This document shows, piece by piece, positions 35,780 to 46,216 of a stretch of DNA of 64,000 bases (positions are counted from its first letter, which is position 1; the number at the start of each line of letters is the position of its first letter). The DNA is from Sulfuritalea hydrogenivorans sk43H (lineage in GTDB: Bacteria > Pseudomonadota > Gammaproteobacteria > Burkholderiales > Rhodocyclaceae). Location of the stretch: positions 3,162,001-3,226,000 of the forward strand of contig NZ_AP012547.1 of the NCBI RefSeq assembly GCF_000828635.1, in the 5' to 3' direction. The notes below the pieces were generated by a model. That model ran no database searches, was not told the origin of the DNA, and worked only from the letters and a program-made list of their open reading frames with translations. The position numbers and the translations under genes are program-made.

Positions 35780-36411
35780 ACCCGCTGATTGCCGGCTGCA
35801 TCCACGACGCCAAGAACGGGCTCAACCTGCTCAACACCTGGCTGGAAGAAGCCCGCCGCACGGCGCCTTCGCCTGCGCTCGACGAAGCCCGCGCGGTCGC
35901 TGCCCGAATCGGCGCGCAACTCGTCGAGTTGCTGGCGCTCTACCGGGCCGCAGAAAACAGCCTGCGCCTTGCGATCGAGGATCACGACCTGATCGACTTC
36001 TGCCAGGAAGTCACCGGGGAAGTCATCCTGCCTCCCGGCAGCACGCATCGGATCGAAGCGAACCTCGATGCGGCAACCGCACTCGGCGCCTGGGCCTTCG
36101 ATGCCTATCAGGTCAAGATGGTCCTGCAGGAAGCCTTGCGCAACGCCTTGCGCTACGGCAAGCAGCACATCCGCTTTGCGGTGGCGGCACAAAGCGGGGG
36201 CGGCCTGCGCTTCACCGTCAGCGACGACGGTCCGGGATTTCCAAGAGAAGTGCTGGATGGCGAAGCGCGCTCGATGGACAGCGGCAGCAGCGGCATCGGC
36301 CTGGTCTTTGCCCGCCTGATAGCGGAGCGTCATGCCACGCCCGACGGCCGGCATGGCCGCATCGAACTCGCCAACGATGGCGGCGCGGTGTTTTCCCTGG
36401 TGTTGCCCTGA
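35776..36411 (+). CDS. Minimal sensor-less histidine kinase
   Basis: A 211-residue protein made only of a helical dimerisation/phosphotransfer region and an HATPase_c domain. The likely phospho-His is His10 in GCIHDAKNGLNLL, an HDxKN-type box rather than the common HELRTP. The ATP-lid motifs are QEALRNALRYG (N box, Asn123), VSDDGPGFP (G1, about 149-157) and GSSGIGLVFA (G2). There are no membrane segments and no sensor domain, so the input must come from a partner, perhaps the TPR part of the receiver protein whose gene it overlaps by 4 bp (ATGA). Confidence 0.82.
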   Translation: MNPLIAGCIHDAKNGLNLLNTWLEEARRTAPSPALDEARAVAARIGAQLVELLALYRAAENSLRLAIEDHDLIDFCQEVTGEVILPPGSTHRIEANLDAATALGAWAFDAYQVKMVLQEALRNALRYGKQHIRFAVAAQSGGGLRFTVSDDGPGFPREVLDGEARSMDSGSSGIGLVFARLIAERHATPDGRHGRIELANDGGAVFSLVLP

Positions 36412-36454
36412 GCAGCTTGCCGTCGATCGCCGGCGACGCCGGGCGCCCGACAAT

Positions 36455-36478
36455 CGCCGTATCGCCAGCGCCGACTTT
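36455..36478 (-). repeat. Dispersed 24-bp repeat at the end of the aldolase-dehydrogenase gene
   Basis: 23 of 24 positions match. Its left part is intergenic; its end coincides with the last base of the aldolase-dehydrogenase stop codon. Followed by ATTGT, as in the murE copy, so the conserved unit may be about 29 bp. Confidence 0.85.
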
Positions 36479-38457
36479 CAGATCACCCGATCGTTGCCGC
36501 CATCGACCGGCACTTGCGCGCCGGTGGTCTTGGCGAACAGCGCACCGCACATCTCCGCCGCCAGTTCTGCCACATCGCGGCTGGTGACTTCCGTCCCGAG
36601 GATGTTGTTCGTCTTGTAGGCTTCGACGCTGAGGCCGTAGTGCTTTGCGCGCGACACCAGCACCTCGTCTGTCCACAGTCCGGTGTCGAACACCGCGTTC
36701 GGATGCAGCGAATTGATGCGGATGTTGTCGCCGCCCCACTCGAGTGCCGCCACGCGCGCGAGCTGGTTCAGCGCCGCCTTCGAGGCCGAATAGGCCGCCG
36801 CGCCAGGGCCCGGGGCCGGAACGTTCTTCGAGCCGATGATGACCACGCGCCCGCCGCGCGGCGCGAGTTTCAGGAAGGGATGCGCCTCGCGCATCAGCAC
36901 GAAGCCGGCATCCAGATTGACCTGCATGACCTTGCGCCATTCGTCCGTCTTCAATGCGTCGATGCGACAGCCGCCGGGAAAGATGCCGGCGTTCAGCACC
37001 AGCATGTCGAGTCCGCCGAAGGCATCGACAGTGCGCGCCAGAGCGTCTTTCAGCGAGTCTTCAATGGTGACGTCGCAGGCGATGCCGAGGAAATCCGGCC
37101 GCTGGTACAAGGCGCAAATCGCCGGATTCAGGTCGAGGCCGACCACCGCCGCGCCGCGTGCCAGCAGGGCATCGACACAAGCCTTGCCGATACCGGAGGC
37201 AGCACCCGTCACCAGAGCCACTTCGCCGGCGAAGGCCGCCGGCTTGCCGCCTTTCTTGAGCTTGGCCTGTTCCAGATCCCAGTACTCGACGTCGAAAATA
37301 TCCTGGGCCGGCAGTGCCCGATAGCCGCCGAGCGCCGTGGCGCGGGCGATGATCTCCATCGTGTGCGCATAGATTTCGGCGACGATGGCGGCATCCTTCG
37401 CCGACCGGCCGACGGCGCACAAACCAAGTTCCGCATCGAGCACCACCCGCGGCGCGGCGTCGAGCATCGTCTTGCGCTCCCTGGCCAAAGGTTCATGGGC
37501 GGCGAAGTAGGCGCGGTAGGCGTCGGCATAGGCCTGCACGTCGCGACCAAGCATGGGCAGGCGCTTGGTGCGGATCACATGGTCCGGCGTCGCCGGCCCC
37601 TGCCGGGCAATGGTCGCCAGATCGTCGCGGCGGACAAAGGCCATGGCCTGCGCGTCGGCATGCCGCGCCAGCACCACGGGGAAGCCGGCGACGGCCGAAA
37701 TGTCCTTGCGCAGGCTGGCCATGGCAATCGCCGATCCGGCATCCGCGCCGACCGGCAGATTGCTTGCCGGTGCGATGTCCCAGGCTTTGTTGCGCTTGAG
37801 GTAATCCTCGGCTCGCCCCACCAGGTCGATCATGCGTTCGTAGGATTCCCGCGCGGTTTCGCCGAAGGAAAAAATGCCGTGGTTCAGCAGCACCATGCCG
37901 ATGGTTTGCGGTCCGGCCTGTTTCGAGAATTGTTCCGCGCACAAGCGCGCCAGGTCGAAGCCGGGCATGACGTAGGGAACCACCACCACCGCATCGCCGT
38001 AGATCTCGCGAATGCGCGCTTCGCCATCTACCGAGTTGGTGATGGTGACCACCGCATCGGCGTGGGTGTGGTCGACGTACTTCCAGGGCAGGAGGGCATG
38101 GAGAATGGCCTCGACCGATGGCACCGGGGCCGAGGCCCGCGTCATGTGGGTCACCAGTTCATTGACCATGTCCGGGTCGGACAGGCTTGGCAGGCCGGCG
38201 AGACGCTTGAGGTGGCCCAGGTGTACCGGTGCGAAACCGCCCTCTTCGATCTTTTCCAGATCCCAGCCGCTGCCCTTGACGTAGAGGATATCTTCGTCTT
38301 CACCGAAGACGTTCTTTCCGACCGCCTTCACCGAGGTGTTGCCGCCACCATGCAGTACCAGCGTCTTGTCGCGACCGAGCAGGCGGGAGGTGTAGACGCG
38401 TCGACTCAGGTCGTCGGCGCAGGCGGCCAGTTCGCTGTCCTTGAATAGATTATTCAT
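36478..38457 (-). CDS. Fused class II aldolase / short-chain dehydrogenase
   Basis: 659 residues. The N-terminal class II (RhaD/FucA-like) aldolase half has HGGGNTSVKA and the zinc ligands in YVDHTHADAVVT. The C-terminal short-chain dehydrogenase has ALVTGAASGIGKACVDAL (from about 415), LVLNAGIFPGG and the catalytic AYSASKAAL (Tyr near 555). Fusions of this kind act on rhamnulose 1-phosphate, splitting it to DHAP and lactaldehyde and then oxidising or reducing the aldehyde. No rhamnose genes are nearby; mtnA lies directly upstream with an ATGA overlap. This suggests 5-deoxyribulose- or methylthioribulose-1-phosphate as substrate (inference). ATG at 38457 is preferred to an upstream GTG. Confidence 0.85.
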   Translation of the reverse strand: MNNLFKDSELAACADDLSRRVYTSRLLGRDKTLVLHGGGNTSVKAVGKNVFGEDEDILYVKGSGWDLEKIEEGGFAPVHLGHLKRLAGLPSLSDPDMVNELVTHMTRASAPVPSVEAILHALLPWKYVDHTHADAVVTITNSVDGEARIREIYGDAVVVVPYVMPGFDLARLCAEQFSKQAGPQTIGMVLLNHGIFSFGETARESYERMIDLVGRAEDYLKRNKAWDIAPASNLPVGADAGSAIAMASLRKDISAVAGFPVVLARHADAQAMAFVRRDDLATIARQGPATPDHVIRTKRLPMLGRDVQAYADAYRAYFAAHEPLARERKTMLDAAPRVVLDAELGLCAVGRSAKDAAIVAEIYAHTMEIIARATALGGYRALPAQDIFDVEYWDLEQAKLKKGGKPAAFAGEVALVTGAASGIGKACVDALLARGAAVVGLDLNPAICALYQRPDFLGIACDVTIEDSLKDALARTVDAFGGLDMLVLNAGIFPGGCRIDALKTDEWRKVMQVNLDAGFVLMREAHPFLKLAPRGGRVVIIGSKNVPAPGPGAAAYSASKAALNQLARVAALEWGGDNIRINSLHPNAVFDTGLWTDEVLVSRAKHYGLSVEAYKTNNILGTEVTSRDVAELAAEMCGALFAKTTGAQVPVDGGNDRVI

Positions 38458-39473
38458 GCGTTCCACTGCTCCAGGGTGCCGGGCCGGACGATGCCGCGCT
38501 CGGAAATGATGCCGTCGATCAGGGCCGCCGGCGTCACGTCGAAGGCCGGGTTGGCGACCGGCGTGTCGCCGGCGCCGAGTTCTTCCGCGGCACGCTCCTC
38601 GATCGGTATCCGGTCACCCGAGGAGCAGGCGAAATCGATGGTCGACAAGGGCGCGGCAACGTAAAACGGCACGCCATGCGCCTTCGCCGCGAGCGCCTTG
38701 AGATAGGTGCCGACCTTGTTCGCGGTGTCGCCGTTGGCGGCAATGCGGTCGGCGCCGACGATCACCAGGTCGACCTTGCCCTGCATCATCAGCAGCCCGG
38801 CGGCATTGTCGGCGATCAGGGTATGCGGCACGCCGGCTTCGCGCAGTTCCCAGGCGGTGAGCAGGCCCTGGTTGCGCGGCCGCGTTTCGGAAACCCAGAC
38901 ATGCACCGGCAAGCCGGCGGCATGCGCGGCATAGACCGGTGAAATCGCCGTGCCGTTGTCGACCGTGGCCAGGCGGCCCGCGTTGCAATGGGTCATGACG
39001 TTGATGGGGCGACTGCCCTGTTGTCTTGCCTGCAACAACGACAGCCCGTGTTGCCCGATCGCGGCATTGGCGGCCTTGTCTTCCGTGGCAATGGCGCGCG
39101 CCTCATTCCAGGCCGCATCACGCCGTGCCGCCAGCGCCGACTCTTGCAGCACGCGACGCATCCGCGCCAGCGCCCAATGCAGATTCACGGCCGTGGGCCG
39201 TGTCGCGGCCAGGGTGTCGATCACATGGTTGAGGCGGGTATCGCCGGCATCGTCCGCCAGTCCCAGCGCCACACCGTAGGCGGCGGTGGCGCCGATCAGC
39301 GGCGCACCGCGTACCTGCATGACGCGAATGGCATGGGCCGCGTCTTCCAGCGAAACCAGGCGCAGCATCACCGCTTCGCTCGGCAAACGGGTCTGGTCGA
39401 GGATGAGAACGGACTCATTGCGACCACCCGCGTCTTCGATCAGCGTTGGATAATCCTTTTGCCCACCCCCCAT
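38454..39473 (-). CDS. mtnA: S-methyl-5-thioribose-1-phosphate isomerase
   Basis: 339 residues, the usual MtnA length. It isomerises 5-methylthioribose 1-phosphate (or 5-deoxyribose 1-phosphate) to the ketose. Family blocks: VLILDQTRLPSEAVML, VMQVRGAPLIGATAAYGVAL, ILMTHCNAG-like VMTHCNAGRLAT (catalytic Cys), VIVGADRIAANGDTANKVGT (catalytic Asp) and NPAFDVTPAALI. ATG at 39473 lies in a run of G residues and gives the family N-terminus; the ORF extends far upstream as a shadow. Two repeat copies are in frame: ESALAARR (about 111-118) and ELGAGDTP (298-305). The partner aldolase-dehydrogenase follows with a 4-bp overlap. No other methionine-salvage genes are in the window. Confidence 0.93.
   Translation of the reverse strand: MGGGQKDYPTLIEDAGGRNESVLILDQTRLPSEAVMLRLVSLEDAAHAIRVMQVRGAPLIGATAAYGVALGLADDAGDTRLNHVIDTLAATRPTAVNLHWALARMRRVLQESALAARRDAAWNEARAIATEDKAANAAIGQHGLSLLQARQQGSRPINVMTHCNAGRLATVDNGTAISPVYAAHAAGLPVHVWVSETRPRNQGLLTAWELREAGVPHTLIADNAAGLLMMQGKVDLVIVGADRIAANGDTANKVGTYLKALAAKAHGVPFYVAAPLSTIDFACSSGDRIPIEERAAEELGAGDTPVANPAFDVTPAALIDGIISERGIVRPGTLEQWNA
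38559..38582 (-). repeat. Dispersed 24-bp repeat in mtnA, weak copy
   Basis: 20 of 24 positions match. Sense orientation, read as ELGAGDTP in the loop before the conserved NPAFDVTP block, where family members are often longer and variable. Confidence 0.5.
39121..39144 (-). repeat. Dispersed 24-bp repeat in mtnA
   Basis: 22 of 24 positions match, sense orientation but in the second frame, read as ESALAARR before DAAWNEARAI. It lies in a helical region, so a native origin is not excluded. Confidence 0.65.
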
Positions 39474-39477
39474 CCCC

Positions 39478-39550
39478 CACCCCAAGGGCGGGGGTGACTT
39501 GGGTTCGCCGGACACGCCGGCTCCGGGTTCAGGCTGCCCCGCCTTGGGGC
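39478..39550 (-). terminator. Three GC hairpins between secA and mtnA
   Basis: In the 95 bp downstream of secA, stems occur at 39536-39550 (GCCCC/GGGGC), 39507-39521 (GCCGG/CCGGC) and 39478-39496 (CACCCC/GGGGTG). No U-run follows. They could slow RNA polymerase or protect the secA mRNA end. The last hairpin ends 5 bp from the mtnA ATG. Confidence 0.35.
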
Positions 39551-39568
39551 GGCCCGGCGGCGAGGCGC

Positions 39569-42292
<2,724 letters not shown>

Positions 42293-42378
42293 GGGGAACG
42301 CGGCCGCGAATCGACCGGGAAAAGCAAAGCGGCGATTTTAGCATGCGGGGAGGACTCGCCTCCCGCAATGCTCTGGGA

Positions 42379-43326
42379 TCAGTGCCGGTGGACGGCGGGT
42401 CCCTTGGTCGCCTGCGCCATGCGCAGGAAGCGATCGGGGTTTTGCGCCAGGCCACGAATGCGCACTTCAAAATGCAGGTGCGGCCCGGTGGAACGCCCGG
42501 TGGAACCGACTTCGGCGACCTTCTGGCCGCGCTTGACCATCTGCCCGGCCTTGACCAGAATTTTCGACGCGTGGGCGTAGCGCGTGGTCAAGTCCTTGCC
42601 GTGGTCGATTTCGACCATGTTTCCGTATTGCGGATGCCGTTCTGCATTGATCACCACACCGGCCGCGGCGGCATGGATGCCGGTACCGGTGGTTGCAACA
42701 AAATCCACGCCTTCATGCATCGCCCGCTCGCCGGTGAAAGGATCGACGCGCCAGCCGTAGGTTGAGGCGTTCCATTGCGCTTCGACCGGCAAGCTTGTCG
42801 GCAGCAGGCTTTTCTTGATGCGGTCCTCCAGCAGCTGCGATTCGATCATGGAAATCGCGTCGGATTTTGCCTCGACCTGGTTCGCCAGGGCATCGACCGC
42901 GCGCTGCAGTTCCGTGGGAGACATTGCCGCGGGCAGCATCAGCGGGCCGCCACGGCCTCCTGACTTCACTTCGAAGGCCTTGAGGTCCTGGGGCTTGACC
43001 CCCGCCATGCCGGCCAGTCGCTCGCCCATGGTGTCCAGACGCATCAGTTGTGCCTGCATCTCACCCAGCTTGACCGCCATGGCATTGAGGTTTTCCCGGA
43101 CGAAATCCTTGGAACGCTGGGTCTCTTCGGCATTCACTGCCCGAACCAGATCCTGCAGGAAGGGCAGCCGGATCTCCGCCGCGTGACGGACGGTGACATA
43201 GGAAAACAGCGAGGACAACACAAGGACCGAGCCAAACAGGGCGGCCACGAATAGTGCCGTATGGCGCCAGGTCAGCGTAATGCTTCTGGCGGTTGCCAGC
43301 CGGTCGGAGACGAGAATAATATGCAT
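42379..43326 (-). CDS. M23 (LytM) family peptidase, membrane-anchored
   Basis: 315 residues. One N-terminal transmembrane helix (ALFVAALFGSVLVLSSLFS) is followed by a periplasmic coiled coil (about 60-190) and a C-terminal LytM domain. The zinc ligands are conserved (HEGVDF; HLHFEV in GRSTGPHLHFEVRIRG), as are YGNMVEIDHG and TRYAHAS, so it should be an active peptidoglycan endopeptidase rather than an EnvC-like activator. ATG at 43326 is set by a strong GGGAGG; the ORF continues 25 codons upstream. Its position between lpxC and secA is typical of betaproteobacteria and suggests a cell-wall role. It diverges from the DciA-like gene 28 bp away. Confidence 0.9.
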   Translation of the reverse strand: MHIILVSDRLATARSITLTWRHTALFVAALFGSVLVLSSLFSYVTVRHAAEIRLPFLQDLVRAVNAEETQRSKDFVRENLNAMAVKLGEMQAQLMRLDTMGERLAGMAGVKPQDLKAFEVKSGGRGGPLMLPAAMSPTELQRAVDALANQVEAKSDAISMIESQLLEDRIKKSLLPTSLPVEAQWNASTYGWRVDPFTGERAMHEGVDFVATTGTGIHAAAAGVVINAERHPQYGNMVEIDHGKDLTTRYAHASKILVKAGQMVKRGQKVAEVGSTGRSTGPHLHFEVRIRGLAQNPDRFLRMAQATKGPAVHRH

Positions 43327-43354
43327 CCCTTCCCTCCCTTCAGGTTCGTTTGCG

Positions 43355-43792
43355 ATGACAGCGCGCAGTCTCCAGGAACATCTTGCCTCCGGTGACAGCA
43401 TGGCGCGGCTTGCGGCCCACGCCCAACGTCTGCTCCAATTCCAGCGTCTTCTGGAAGCTGCGCTGCCGGCGGCGCTGAGGCCTCATGCCCGGGTAGCCAA
43501 CTTCCGTCTGGGGAAACTATTTATCCACGCCGCCAACGGCGCGGTCGCCGCGAAAATCCGTCAGTTCGGACCACGTCTCGCCAGCGATTTATCGAACAAG
43601 GACGCAAAGGTTACCCAAATCGAGGTCCGAGTGCAAGCCCGGAACCCTGCCCCGGCGCAGTTTCCCCACGAAAGGCCCGCTCTGCCTGGGTTAAAACAGA
43701 AGCAAGGACTTACTGAGCTGGCTCACCAACTGCCGAGCGAGTCCCCTCTCAAAGGGGCATTGGAGCGCCTGCTGCGCAGCGTCAAAGAATGA
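43355..43792 (+). CDS. DUF721/DciA-like protein
   Basis: A 145-residue basic protein with a DUF721-type N-terminal half (residues 10-95): SMARLAAHAQRLLQFQRLLEAALP, then LGKLFIHAANGAVAAKIRQFGPRL, the KH-like region of DciA. DciA loads the replicative helicase in bacteria without DnaC or DnaI; many small DUF721 proteins are called DciA by similarity only. The C-terminal third is low complexity with Pro and Gln. It is the only plus-strand gene in the 36-63 kb block. ATG at 43355 follows AGG at about 10 bases. Its 3' end overlaps the convergent small membrane gene by 11 bp. Confidence 0.7.
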   Translation: MTARSLQEHLASGDSMARLAAHAQRLLQFQRLLEAALPAALRPHARVANFRLGKLFIHAANGAVAAKIRQFGPRLASDLSNKDAKVTQIEVRVQARNPAPAQFPHERPALPGLKQKQGLTELAHQLPSESPLKGALERLLRSVKE

Positions 43793-43964
43793 TCAGGCGT
43801 TCGGCGGCCATCAGAACCAGGACCAGCAGCACGAAAATCAGCGCGACCTTGGCGACCCGGACCGACAGGGCCAGATAGCGCCGGTCACGCGTAAACAACC
43901 AGGCGACAAGGCCGCTGCCAATGGTGATCGCCGTGAGGATGCCGACGATCCGTAGCAGCAGCAT
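43782..43964 (-). CDS. Small two-helix membrane protein
   Basis: 60 residues, almost entirely hydrophobic: helix 1 LLRIVGILTAITIGSGLVAWLF, a basic turn TRDRRYLALSVR, and helix 2 VALIFVLLVLVLMAAERL. It lies 14 bp after lpxC in the same direction and overlaps the DciA-like gene's end on the other strand. Small proteins of this sort are commonly predicted beside lpxC in betaproteobacteria, as far as I recall. No function is known. Composition and position support it as real. Confidence 0.65.
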   Translation of the reverse strand: MLLLRIVGILTAITIGSGLVAWLFTRDRRYLALSVRVAKVALIFVLLVLVLMAAERLIIL

Positions 43965-43978
43965 GGCCGAACCTGCTT

Positions 43979-44893
43979 CTAAACCAGTTGGGGATACAGC
44001 CGGGCGATGCCTTCCGGCGCCTCTTCGGCATGCTGGAAACTGACCAGTTCCCAGGCGGAGGCATCCGCAAGCAGCTCGCGCAGCAGCAGATTGTTCAGCG
44101 CGTGGCCGGACTTGTGGGCGGAAAACGCCCCCAGCAGGGGATGGCCGGCGAGGTAAAGATCGCCGATGGCATCGAGAATCTTGTGTTTGACGAACTCGTC
44201 GGCGTAACGCAGGCCGTCGCTGTTGAGCACCCGGTACTCGTCCATCACGATGGCGTTTTCCAGGCTGCCGCCGAGGGCCAGCCCCTGGTCACGCAGGTTT
44301 TCGACGTCCTGCATGAAGCCGAAGGTGCGGGCCCGGGCCACTTCGCGCAAATACGACTGATCGGCAAAGTCAATGCGGGCGCGCGAGGCGGAGCGATTTA
44401 CTGCCGGATGATTGAAAACAATGGAAAATTCCAGGCTGAAGCCATCGAAGGGCGACAGCCGCGCCCATTTGTCGCCATCCTTGACCTCGACGGTCTTCCT
44501 GACCCGGAGGAATTTCTTGGCGGCCTTCTGTTCTTCGATCCCGGCCGACTGCAGCAGGAAGACAAACGGCGCCGCCGAGCCGTCCATGATCGGCAGTTCG
44601 GCCGCATCGACATCTATATGGATATTGTCGATACCGAGTCCGGCCAGGGCCGACATCAGGTGCTCGACGGTGGCGACCTTGACCCCGTCCTTTTCCAGGC
44701 ACGACGCCAGCCGGGTATCGCCCACACCGAAGGGGTCTGCCTTGAGGTCGACCGGCGGCGTCAGGTCGACCCGGTGAAAGACCACCCCCGTGTTCGGCTG
44801 CGCCGGACGCAGGACGAGCGACACCTTGACGCCGGAGTGGAGACCCACGCCGGTGGCCTTGATGACTGATTTCAGGGTGCGTTGACGAAGCAT
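43979..44893 (-). CDS. lpxC: UDP-3-O-acyl-N-acetylglucosamine deacetylase
   Basis: 304 residues (E. coli 305), the committed step of lipid A synthesis. The zinc site is intact: [11 protein letters not shown] gives His near 79, and [15 protein letters not shown] gives His near 238 and Asp near 242. [11 protein letters not shown] supplies the catalytic His near 265, and Glu78 precedes the first ligand. The N-terminus [19 protein letters not shown] is canonical. It lies about 100 bp after ftsZ; a hairpin lies between them. Post-translational control by FtsH is common in the family and cannot be judged here, although the C-terminus lacks the E. coli degradation tail. Confidence 0.98.
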   Translation of the reverse strand: MLRQRTLKSVIKATGVGLHSGVKVSLVLRPAQPNTGVVFHRVDLTPPVDLKADPFGVGDTRLASCLEKDGVKVATVEHLMSALAGLGIDNIHIDVDAAELPIMDGSAAPFVFLLQSAGIEEQKAAKKFLRVRKTVEVKDGDKWARLSPFDGFSLEFSIVFNHPAVNRSASRARIDFADQSYLREVARARTFGFMQDVENLRDQGLALGGSLENAIVMDEYRVLNSDGLRYADEFVKHKILDAIGDLYLAGHPLLGAFSAHKSGHALNNLLLRELLADASAWELVSFQHAEEAPEGIARLYPQLV

Positions 44894-44945
44894 CGGGCTG
44901 CGATGTAAATGGAATGATGCGGGGCAACAAGTTTATCACGCAAGC

Positions 44946-44979
44946 CCGGTCCGGCGGGAGGAGGCGCCCGCGGGACCGG
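44946..44979 (-). terminator. Long hairpin between ftsZ and lpxC
   Basis: CCGGTCC (44946-44952) pairs with GGACCGG (44973-44979), and GCGGG (44954-44958) pairs with CCCGC (44967-44971): 12 pairs around one mismatch with an 8-nt loop. On the transcribed strand it is followed by GCTTGCGTGATAAAC, not a U-tract. It may be a partial terminator or processing site separating ftsZ from lpxC. Confidence 0.45.
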
Positions 44980-44995
44980 TTGCGGAACCGACATT

Positions 44996-46189
44996 TCAGT
45001 CGGACTGGCGACGCAGGAAGGCGGGGATGTCGTACTTGTCCACGCCGGAAGCCGCCATGGCATCCGCCTGCGCATTGCGCGGCGCACTGCCGCGCGCACT
45101 GCTGGTAACGCTCGAAAGATCGATCTGCGCCTGGCCGATTCCTGCATCGTATACAGGCAGGTTGTCGGTGCCGGTGCGCAGGCCGACGGTCTCGACCACG
45201 CTCATCCGCGGCTTGACCGCCTCGCGCACCACCACGCCGCCGAGACCGGTGGCGACCACGGTGACCCGCAACTGGTCTTCCATGGTCTCGTCGAACACCG
45301 CGCCGCAGATCACGGTCGCCTCGGGCGCCGTGTATTGGCGGATGGTGTTCATCACCTCCTTGTACTCCTTGAGGCCGAGCGTGGTGCTGGCGGTGATGTT
45401 CACCAGTACGCCGCGTGCGCCGGAAAGCTCGATGCCTTCCAGCAGCGGGCTGGCCACGGCCTCTTCGGCGGCGACGCGGGCGCGATCGACACCGGCGGCG
45501 ACGGCGGAACCCATCATCGCCTTGCCCATCTCGCCCATCACGGTGCGCACGTCTTCGAAGTCGACGTTGACCAGGCCAGGTACATTGATGATTTCGGCAA
45601 TGCCGCCGACCGCGTTGCGCAGCACGTTGTCGGCGGCCTGGAAGGCTTCCAGCATGCTCACTTCGTCGCCGAGCACTTCTTCGAGTTTCTCGTTGAGGAT
45701 GATGATCAGCGAGTCGACATGGCGGGCCAGCTCGGCCACCCCTTCTTCGGCGAGGCGCTTGCGCTTGCCCTCGTACTCGAAGGGTTTGGTGACCACGGCC
45801 ACGGTCAGGATGCCCAGTTCGCGCGCCACCTCGGCAACGATCGGGCCGGCGCCCGTTCCGGTGCCGCCACCCATGCCGGCGGTAATGAACACCATGTGCG
45901 CGCCGGTCAACGCCTCGGCAATCCGTTCGCGGTCGAGGATCGCCAGATCCCGGGCCTTTTCCGGCTTGCCGCCCGCACCCAGACCCGGGCCGAGTTGCAA
46001 TTTCACGTGGGCGGTGCTTTTCTTCAGCGCCTGCGCATCGGTATTGCAGCAAATGAATTCGACGCCGCCGACACCTTCGCGGATCATGTGTTCCACCGCG
46101 TTGCCGCCCGCGCCTCCGACGCCGACCACCTTGATGATTGTCGAACCCGCGTCCGGTTCCGGTGTTCCTACTTCCTCAAGTTCAAACAT
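44996..46189 (-). CDS. ftsZ: Cell division GTPase FtsZ
   Basis: 397 residues. The tubulin signature GGGTGTGAGPIVAEVA gives the GTP-binding loop, VGVGGAGGNAVEHM is at the N-terminus, and the T7 loop with NVDFEDVRTVM is intact. After a disordered linker the protein ends with KYDIPAFLRRQSD, the conserved tail that binds FtsA, ZipA and MinC. It assembles the Z ring at mid-cell. It is the last gene of the dcw cluster proper, 27 bp after ftsA. The length is typical for betaproteobacteria. Confidence 0.98.
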   Translation of the reverse strand: MFELEEVGTPEPDAGSTIIKVVGVGGAGGNAVEHMIREGVGGVEFICCNTDAQALKKSTAHVKLQLGPGLGAGGKPEKARDLAILDRERIAEALTGAHMVFITAGMGGGTGTGAGPIVAEVARELGILTVAVVTKPFEYEGKRKRLAEEGVAELARHVDSLIIILNEKLEEVLGDEVSMLEAFQAADNVLRNAVGGIAEIINVPGLVNVDFEDVRTVMGEMGKAMMGSAVAAGVDRARVAAEEAVASPLLEGIELSGARGVLVNITASTTLGLKEYKEVMNTIRQYTAPEATVICGAVFDETMEDQLRVTVVATGLGGVVVREAVKPRMSVVETVGLRTGTDNLPVYDAGIGQAQIDLSSVTSSARGSAPRNAQADAMAASGVDKYDIPAFLRRQSD

Positions 46190-46216
46190 TCTCGCCTCCT
46201 GAAAAGACCCACTGCA

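Noticed and set aside
36514-38448. 644-codon plus-strand frame opposite the aldolase-dehydrogenase, and a similar 589-codon one opposite secA (40412-42181)
   Set aside because: Antisense shadows of well-supported genes.
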